Shown piece by piece: positions 35,294 to 40,172 of a stretch of 40,172 nt of DNA. Position 1 is the first letter of the stretch; the number at the start of each line of letters is the position of its first letter. Below the pieces are notes generated by a model. That model was given only the letters and a program-made list of their open reading frames with translations, did not search any database and was not told the origin of the DNA. The position numbers were made by a program, and so were the translations under genes. The DNA comes from Chamaesiphon sp. 341R_metabat_111 (lineage in GTDB: Bacteria > Cyanobacteriota > Cyanobacteriia > Cyanobacteriales > Chamaesiphonaceae): contig JANXVE010000091.1 of assembly GCA_025351825.1 (NCBI GenBank), positions 1 to 40,172 of the forward strand, given 5' to 3'.

Positions 35294-36358
35294 TTAGAGT
35301 GCGTTACCGCGTGGTAATACTTCTTCTGGGAAGATGAATTGTTCGTGTGGTTGATCCTGTGGAGCCATCCATGCGCGGATGCCTTCATTGAGCAGAATGT
35401 TCTTGGTGTAGAACGTTTCAAACTCAGGATCTTCAGCAGCTCTCAATTCTTGAGAAACGAAGTCATAGGCACGGAGGTTTAGTGCTAAACCAACGATACC
35501 AACGGAACTCATCCATAGTCCAGTCACAGGGACGAAGAGCATGAAGAAGTGTAACCAACGTTTGTTCGAGAAAGCTACGCCGAAGATTTGCGACCAGAAA
35601 CGGTTCGCAGTTACCATCGAGTAGGTTTCTTCAGCTTGGGTTGGGTCAAACGCGCGGAACGTGTTTGAAGATGAACCGTCGCCGTCTTCAAACAAGGTGT
35701 TTTCTACAGTCGCACCGTGAATTGCACACAGTAGCGCACCGCCAAGAATCCCTGCAACGCCCATCATGTGGAAGGGGTTGAGAGTCCAGTTATGGAAACC
35801 TTGAAGGAATAAGATGAAGCGGAAAATTGCAGCTACTCCAAAGGAAGGTGCGAAGAACCAACCAGATTGACCCAATGGGTAGATCAAGAAGACGCTGACG
35901 AACACTGCGATTGGGCCAGAGAAAGCGAGCGCGTTGTAAGGACGAATCCCAACTAGACGAGCGATTTCAAACTGACGGAGCATGAAGCCAATCAAACCGA
36001 ACGCGCCGTGTAGAGCAACGAATGCCCACAGACCGCCGAGTTGACACCAGCGAGTGAAGTCGCCTTGCGCTTCAGGACCCCAAAGTAGCATCAGGGAGTG
36101 CCCAACGCTATTAGGAGGAGTGGAAAGTGCTGCGGTCAGAAAGTTACAACCTTCGAGGTAACTAGATGCTAGACCGTGACTGTACCAAGAAGTAACGAAT
36201 GTGGTACCAGTCATCCAGCCGCCGAGGGCCATGAACGCACATGGAAATAGTAAGATGCCAGACCAACCGACAAATACGAACCGATCTTTTTTTAACCAGT
36301 CGTCTAAGACATCAAAGATGCCTTTGTCAGATTGCTGGTTGCCAACTGCAATTGTCAT
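35294..36358 (-). CDS. psbD: Photosystem II D2 protein (PsbD)
   Basis: The 354-residue D2 protein of the PSII reaction centre. Tyr160 (TyrD), His197 (P680 chlorophyll), His214 and His270 (iron ligands; 268 in the usual numbering) are present. It ends [12 protein letters not shown]. It has two residues more than the usual 352, in the D-E loop after DGDGSS. CTGGAG lies about 13 bases before the ATG as ribosome-binding site. The 3' end lacks the CGTGG that normally forms the overlapping psbC start (here CGCGG). Confidence 0.97.
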   Translation of the reverse strand: MTIAVGNQQSDKGIFDVLDDWLKKDRFVFVGWSGILLFPCAFMALGGWMTGTTFVTSWYSHGLASSYLEGCNFLTAALSTPPNSVGHSLMLLWGPEAQGDFTRWCQLGGLWAFVALHGAFGLIGFMLRQFEIARLVGIRPYNALAFSGPIAVFVSVFLIYPLGQSGWFFAPSFGVAAIFRFILFLQGFHNWTLNPFHMMGVAGILGGALLCAIHGATVENTLFEDGDGSSSNTFRAFDPTQAEETYSMVTANRFWSQIFGVAFSNKRWLHFFMLFVPVTGLWMSSVGIVGLALNLRAYDFVSQELRAAEDPEFETFYTKNILLNEGIRAWMAPQDQPHEQFIFPEEVLPRGNAL

Positions 36359-36729
36359 GACGCAGTAAAACTCCAGATATTATAGGGACATTATTTCACG
36401 CGATCGGCTCAAACAATATAATCATAAAGTCGATACGCTTAAACTTAGCCGATTTATTAAATCAGTTTACGTTTCTTCATTAAGTTTAGTATGATTATGC
36501 CGAGATTGGCAGATTCTTTAGCTGTTTTTAGCTAAATTTAATATTTTCAATAGAAATTATGCCTTCTATTCTCATTTTACGGCAATTTCATAAGTATAAA
36601 TACTCATAAATAGTTTGAAGACTGGGGATCGCCGATCCTGATTGCCGTGAAGAAGTCGGTTATCTGTCTAGTCACTAGATTATCGTTCGGCTTACAATTA
36701 AGTTCAATCCCAAAATTCCTCTTCTATAT
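36359..36729. other. Divergent promoter region between psbD and the UPF0367 gene
   Basis: About 370 A/T-rich bases without a gene. It must hold the psbD promoter (minus) and a promoter for the gene at 36730 (plus). No -35/-10 pair stands out. A TATAAT at 36384-36379 lies too close to the psbD ribosome-binding site to be its -10 box. Confidence 0.5.
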
Positions 36730-36999
36730 ATGTACGTTATCGAAATCCTGCTTAAAAATACGGCAATGCCCCTGTCAGTCCAGCGCAAGACTGTCGAAGA
36801 AGCGACCACCGTTTACCAACAGGTTTTGGAAGCAATGAAGTCCGGCGATCGGAATCTGCTAGAGTTGGCCTGCGATCGTCAACCAGAAAAGAAAATTGCT
36901 GTGATGACCGATTCGATCGTTGCCGCTCAAATGTACGAAAAATCCGGTGCTGCCGCTTCAGGCAAAACGCCTGGTTTCGTTGCTTTTGCTGCTTCTTGA
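36730..36999 (+). CDS. UPF0367-like conserved cyanobacterial protein
   Basis: An 89-residue protein. MYVIEILLKNTAMPLSVQRK at the start, QVLEAMKSGDRNLLELACDR, and the end SGAAASGKTPGFVAFAAS match, from memory, the small UPF0367 family found in cyanobacteria. No function is known. A short domain without membrane helix or catalytic motif. Confidence 0.72.
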   Translation: MYVIEILLKNTAMPLSVQRKTVEEATTVYQQVLEAMKSGDRNLLELACDRQPEKKIAVMTDSIVAAQMYEKSGAAASGKTPGFVAFAAS

Positions 37000-37029
37000 T
37001 GTTTTAAACTCTTTATATGTATCGTAGGA

Positions 37030-37104
37030 TGTGTTGCTGCGCCTGTCTTGTCGTTTTCTTATTCAGGGGGAACCCCTGAATAAAAACGCCGCAGCATAAC
37101 ACAC
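37030..37104. repeat. Dispersed palindromic element, copy 2
   Basis: GTCGTTTTCTTATTCAGGGG and CCCCTGAATAAAAACG form a long hairpin. The element is the reversed counterpart of 6981-7036, sharing TGTCTTGTCGTTTT and AATAAAAACGCCGC. Outer GTGTTGCTGCG / CGCAGCATAACAC arms extend the palindrome. Confidence 0.65.
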
Positions 37105-37120
37105 CATCATCATTTAGTAG

Positions 37121-37185
37121 GTAGGGGCGAGTTCAACCGAAATATTTGGCTTCGTTTTGATTAGTGGTACAAGCCCGCCCCTACC
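37121..37185. repeat. Inverted repeat GTAGGGGCG...CGCCCCTAC
   Basis: GTAGGGGCGAGTTCAA and its near-complement CAAGCCCGCCCCTAC bound about 65 bases just before the ATPase gene. A common form of small cyanobacterial palindromic repeat. Confidence 0.55.
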
Positions 37186-37219
37186 AGCCCCGTGCCCGAT
37201 TTCCCCATTTTCCTGGTGC

Positions 37220-37936
37220 ATGACAGAATCTTTACCATTACAATCATCATCCGCGAACGGCTTCCCATCTGCAACAGCAATCGAAATCAAAGATCTGTCC
37301 TTTGCCTGGGATTCTGGCAAAACTGTCCTCGATCGATGTTCCCTGTCAGTCCCGCGCGGTGAATTTTGGATGCTATTGGGTACCAATGGTAGCGGCAAAT
37401 CCACTCTACTTCGCCTAATCGCTGGATTATTGACTCCCCAAATCGGGTCGATCGATATTCATGGCGGTTTAGGCATTGTCTTCCAAAATCCCGATACTCA
37501 ACTAGTCATGCCGACTGTCGGTGCTGATGTTGCATTTGGTCTAGTAGCCGAAAAGCTAACCGCCAGCCAAGTTCGCCACCGTGTGACGGAAGCTCTCACC
37601 GCCGTCAATCTAATCGATCTAATTCGTCGCCCGATTTACGCCCTCAGTGGTGGTCAAAAGCAACGTGTCGCCATTGCTGGGGCGATCGCCAGACAAATCG
37701 ATGTCATTTTATTTGATGAGCCGACAGCCCTGCTGGACCCCGATGCCCAACTAGATCTAGTCATCCAAGTTCGCGAACTAGTCAAAAGTCGCGGCTTGAC
37801 AGCTCTTTGGGTCACACATCGCCTCGAAGAATTAGACTACTGTGACGGTGCCTTCTTATTAGAGCATGGTAAGTTAGTCGATCGAGGTCATCCAGAGCGG
37901 ATGCGGCAGCGGTTGATGCGGGGGATTGGGGGGTAG
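37220..37936 (+). CDS. Energy-coupling factor / CbiO-type ABC ATPase
   Basis: A 238-residue ABC ATPase from ATG 37220 (an upstream ATG at 37157 lies inside the repeat). LLGTNGSGKSTLLRLIAG is Walker A, LSGGQKQRVAIAGAIA the signature and VILFDEPTALLDP Walker B, with the CbiO/EcfA-like LGIVFQNPDTQLVMPTVGADVAFGL. It resembles ATPases of cobalt, nickel or vitamin ECF importers. No EcfT or substrate-binding partner is adjacent, so the substrate cannot be inferred. Confidence 0.88.
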   Translation: MTESLPLQSSSANGFPSATAIEIKDLSFAWDSGKTVLDRCSLSVPRGEFWMLLGTNGSGKSTLLRLIAGLLTPQIGSIDIHGGLGIVFQNPDTQLVMPTVGADVAFGLVAEKLTASQVRHRVTEALTAVNLIDLIRRPIYALSGGQKQRVAIAGAIARQIDVILFDEPTALLDPDAQLDLVIQVRELVKSRGLTALWVTHRLEELDYCDGAFLLEHGKLVDRGHPERMRQRLMRGIGG

Positions 37937-37940
37937 AGGG

Positions 37941-38056
37941 GTGGGGACACGGGGGCACGGGAGCGTGGGGGCGTGGGGGCACGGGGGCACGGGCAAAATA
38001 AGACTAAGAATACTTCTTTCTCCCATGCTCCCCATCTCCCATGCTCCCCATCTCCC
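37941..38056. repeat. Two tandem repeats after the ABC ATPase
   Basis: 37941-37993 holds about 6.6 copies of an 8-base unit close to ACGGGGGC. 38021-38056 holds two perfect copies of TCCCATGCTCCCCATC plus TCCC. No gene lies in 37937-38138. Confidence 0.75.
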
Positions 38057-38138
38057 TTACCCTATCCATGTACACCATAAATTGCTAATATAAAGGCAGG
38101 AAATATAAAAAATTATTAAGAAGATTGCCATCTAAACC

Positions 38139-38726
38139 ATGCCTCCCTCACGTAAACAAGCCGTATTGCTGGTTGACGGCTACAACGTGATTGGAGCCTG
38201 GACAGAGCTACACGCCAAAAACAACAAACGCAACCCACTCCAGTCTGGATCGAGGGAAGAACTAGAGGCATCTAGATCGAAACTAATTGAAGCACTAATT
38301 AACTATAGTGCTTACGAAGATTACGAAACAAAAGTAGTATTTGATGCATATAGTCGAGATGCCCCAGCTTATACCGAGATTATTACGCCCAACCTTTCAG
38401 TTCACTATAGTGACTTTCTCGAAACCGCCGATACATACATCGAGAAATTCTGTGCCGCATTTCGTCACGATTTGCACTATTCTAAATCTAGATTAATCGT
38501 AGCAACATCCGATCGAGCGCAACAACTCACATCGATTGGCTTTGGAGCCGAATGGATCTCCTCCCCGCAACTAATTTCTGATATCGATTTTAGTGCCAAA
38601 CGATCGAGCCGCCAACATCGATCCCAGAAACAATCCTCCAAACGCTTTCTGTTCAACTCCCTCGACTCCAAGGCTCAAGCCAAACTATCTGCGCTCAGGC
38701 ATGGCTTACCCATCGATGATACCTGA
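38139..38726 (+). CDS. NYN-domain protein (YacP-like)
   Basis: A 195-residue NYN (PIN-like) domain protein of the YacP/DUF901 family. VLLVDGYNVIGAW holds the first Asp, KVVFDAYSRD the second, ETADTYIEKF the acidic helix and VATSDRAQQL the last Asp. YacP/Rae1 is an RNase, so an RNA-processing role is plausible. The 3' end overlaps the convergent phosphatase by 21 bases. Confidence 0.88.
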   Translation: MPPSRKQAVLLVDGYNVIGAWTELHAKNNKRNPLQSGSREELEASRSKLIEALINYSAYEDYETKVVFDAYSRDAPAYTEIITPNLSVHYSDFLETADTYIEKFCAAFRHDLHYSKSRLIVATSDRAQQLTSIGFGAEWISSPQLISDIDFSAKRSSRQHRSQKQSSKRFLFNSLDSKAQAKLSALRHGLPIDDT

Positions 38727-39305
38727 CAGCCATCGTCCATCTTCACACACCAGCTTAATGATTCCGCCACAAGCCAAATCGTAATTTTTCCAGCTATCGT
38801 CACCAGTCAACGCTGCCGCGATCCCCAGCACTGAACCTTTGTGAGCGATCGCTAAAATGTTTCCACTATTGCCTTGAATTAACTTATCTGCTATAATGGC
38901 GATCCGTGCATCTAGTTCCTGAGTAGTTTCAGGGTAACGAGGAATAACTAGAGATTGATAAGCATCATCAATATTTGGGTAATATCGGATCGATTCATCT
39001 ATGGGCGTAGTTTCTGGAAAGCCAGAAGTCCAGCCTTGACATAGCCACTCACATAAACCCCATTCCAGTCGAATTGGCAGTTGCAACAATCGCGCTAACG
39101 GATCGGCTGTTTGAATCGTTCGCAAGAAAGGAGAAGTATAAATACGATCGATTTGTACTTGAATAAGCTGCTGGGCTAACGAATTGGCTCGATCGAATCC
39201 TTCCGCCGAAAGTGGTGGATCGTAGCGGTAAGTAGCAGTATCAAACCACTCTGGCTGAACAAAATCTAGTCGGTGGGCATGACGAACTAACCAAAGTGTT
39301 TGCAT
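38706..39305 (-). CDS. Histidine phosphatase superfamily protein
   Basis: A 199-residue phosphoglycerate-mutase-like protein. LVRHAHR contains the catalytic RHG-type motif (Arg-His), SPFLRTIQTA the second Arg, and LAIAHKGSVLG the second catalytic His. The substrate is not evident. Convergent with the NYN gene. Confidence 0.9.
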   Translation of the reverse strand: MQTLWLVRHAHRLDFVQPEWFDTATYRYDPPLSAEGFDRANSLAQQLIQVQIDRIYTSPFLRTIQTADPLARLLQLPIRLEWGLCEWLCQGWTSGFPETTPIDESIRYYPNIDDAYQSLVIPRYPETTQELDARIAIIADKLIQGNSGNILAIAHKGSVLGIAAALTGDDSWKNYDLACGGIIKLVCEDGRWLSGIIDG

Positions 39306-39726
39306 TCTAACAAAGGAGGAGTGGGGTGAGTAAATTAGATCTTTCGGAAATGTGTCATCGATCGCTATTGTGTAACGAAATCTTAATTATCATAGGAGTG
39401 CGAGATATGTCGTTCGAGACGGTTATTTGGATCGATTACCTACGGTAAGCTACGCCAACGGGGTGTAAATACCGATCCAGTCCACTCCTAAAATGCTCAG
39501 ACTGCTTACCCTCCGCCAATTGGCTGAGGATTAAAAAATATAGTCAGTTGATGTTTAGAAATGTTAAGATTATTAATATTAAACCAACTATAAACTTGAG
39601 AATCAAGTCAAAATGACCCTGCTCGACACAACAGCGATTGGTACCTAGCCATCAGAAGTTGAGGAGAGCGCGATCCTTGCACTTGAGATTTTGCATCTAA
39701 ATTCCCCTTACATTTTAGCCAGAGTC
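39306..39726. other. Long leader of the second sigma factor gene
   Basis: About 420 bases without a real gene. TTGATG around 39547 and TATTAA about 17 bases later could form a promoter. A very short frame (MTLLDTTAIGT-stop) begins at 39613 and may be chance or a leader peptide. The sequence TAAGCTACGCCAACGGGGTG resembles small cyanobacterial repeat fragments. Confidence 0.35.
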
Positions 39727-40172
39727 ATGAAAACTGCTCAAGCATCAACCGATACTGTCCGTACCTACCTGCGTGAAATTGGGCGCGTGCCGCTCCTGAC
39801 TCACGAGCAGGAAATCCTGTTTGGTAAACAGGTACAACAGTTGACGATCCTGATGGCAGTCAAAAATACTCTCATCGAGGAACTAGGACAAGAACCTAGT
39901 TTAACGGAATGGGCAACTGCTGCCAATCTCGATCCACTTCAACTGCAAAAAGTCATTGCTGGTGGTGAAAACGCCAAACGCCGGATGGTAGAAGCCAATC
40001 TTCGGTTGGTAGTCTCCGTCGCCAAAAAATATATCAAACGTAATATCGACTTATTGGACTTGATCCAAGAAGGAACGATTGGGATGCAGCGCGGTGTTGA
40101 GAAATTCGATCCCAGCAAGGGCTATCGGTTCTCGACATATGCTTACTGGTGGATTCGCCAAGCGATTACCCG
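39727..40172 (+). CDS. Group 2 RNA polymerase sigma-70 factor, N-terminal part (cut by window end)
   Basis: At least 148 residues, open at the window end. [23 protein letters not shown] is region 1.2, and [41 protein letters not shown] and [14 protein letters not shown] form region 2. There is no region 1.1, as in group 2 factors. It closely resembles the sigma factor at 4583-5560, so the two are paralogues. The C-terminal half lies beyond the window. Confidence 0.95.
   Translation, partial: MKTAQASTDTVRTYLREIGRVPLLTHEQEILFGKQVQQLTILMAVKNTLIEELGQEPSLTEWATAANLDPLQLQKVIAGGENAKRRMVEANLRLVVSVAKKYIKRNIDLLDLIQEGTIGMQRGVEKFDPSKGYRFSTYAYWWIRQAIT

Noticed and set aside
36379-36384. TATAAT upstream of psbD
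   Set aside because: As a -10 box it would start transcription inside the ribosome-binding site, so it is probably not the promoter.
39613-39648. Eleven-residue frame before the second sigma factor
   Set aside because: It is too short to support without conservation or expression data; mentioned only in the leader description.

Overview
The window comes from a cyanobacterial chromosome. It carries photosystem II genes (psbE, psbF, psbL, psbJ, psbD, psbC), photosystem I psaI, the PSII assembly genes rubA and ycf48, a Mn-uptake operon, a plastoquinone/tocopherol methyltransferase and two group 2 sigma factors. GC content looks moderate, and GATCGATC / GCGATCGC (HIP1-like) words are everywhere, as in many cyanobacteria. 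I cannot name the genus from sequence alone.

Layout. 0.2-4.3 kb: a Met-rich zinc-ribbon protein, an aldo/keto reductase, a small membrane protein, a RES/MbcA-type toxin-antitoxin (TA) pair and a DUF445 membrane protein. 4.6-9 kb: a group 2 sigma factor, a MITE-like palindromic element, MPBQ/MSBQ methyltransferase, class I FBP aldolase and a Uma2 nuclease. 9-12.5 kb: mntC-mntA-mntB, then two decayed, divergent relics of a siderophore-uptake locus. 12.5-16.5 kb: a MazF-type TA pair, then rubA-ycf48-psbEFLJ facing psaI, with heptanucleotide TTTAGGC repeats between the genes. 16.7-20.7 kb: an uncharacterised protein with an internal heptamer repeat, a P-loop gene fragment, a DUF1778/GNAT TA pair and mnmE. 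20.9-25.4 kb: a CyRepA1-type replication protein and a DUF2064-GT2 fusion separated by a perfect 26-bp inverted repeat. 25.5-31.7 kb: MNT/HepT, Phd/VapC and PIN TA pairs interleaved with pepP and an Lhr-like helicase. 31.9-36.4 kb: a Ser/Thr kinase converging on psbD-psbC. 36.7-40.2 kb: a UPF0367-type protein, a lone EcfA/CbiO ATPase, a NYN-domain protein, a histidine phosphatase and the start of a second group 2 sigma factor, cut by the window edge.

How it fits together. Much of the window serves PSII: reaction-centre and antenna subunits, the assembly factors RubA and Ycf48, Mn import for the oxygen-evolving cluster and a quinone/tocopherol methylation step. Six type II TA modules and several repeat families are inserted between these core genes.

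The strongest anomaly is the psbD-psbC junction. These genes normally overlap. Here they are 93 bp apart, with a terminator-like hairpin between them, and the sequence at the psbC start looks like a decayed second copy of the psbD 3' end. This suggests that a psbD copy with its own terminator replaced the original. Other points of interest are the siderophore-locus relics, the heptamer repeat inside a coding sequence (possible phase variation) and the dispersed palindromic elements.
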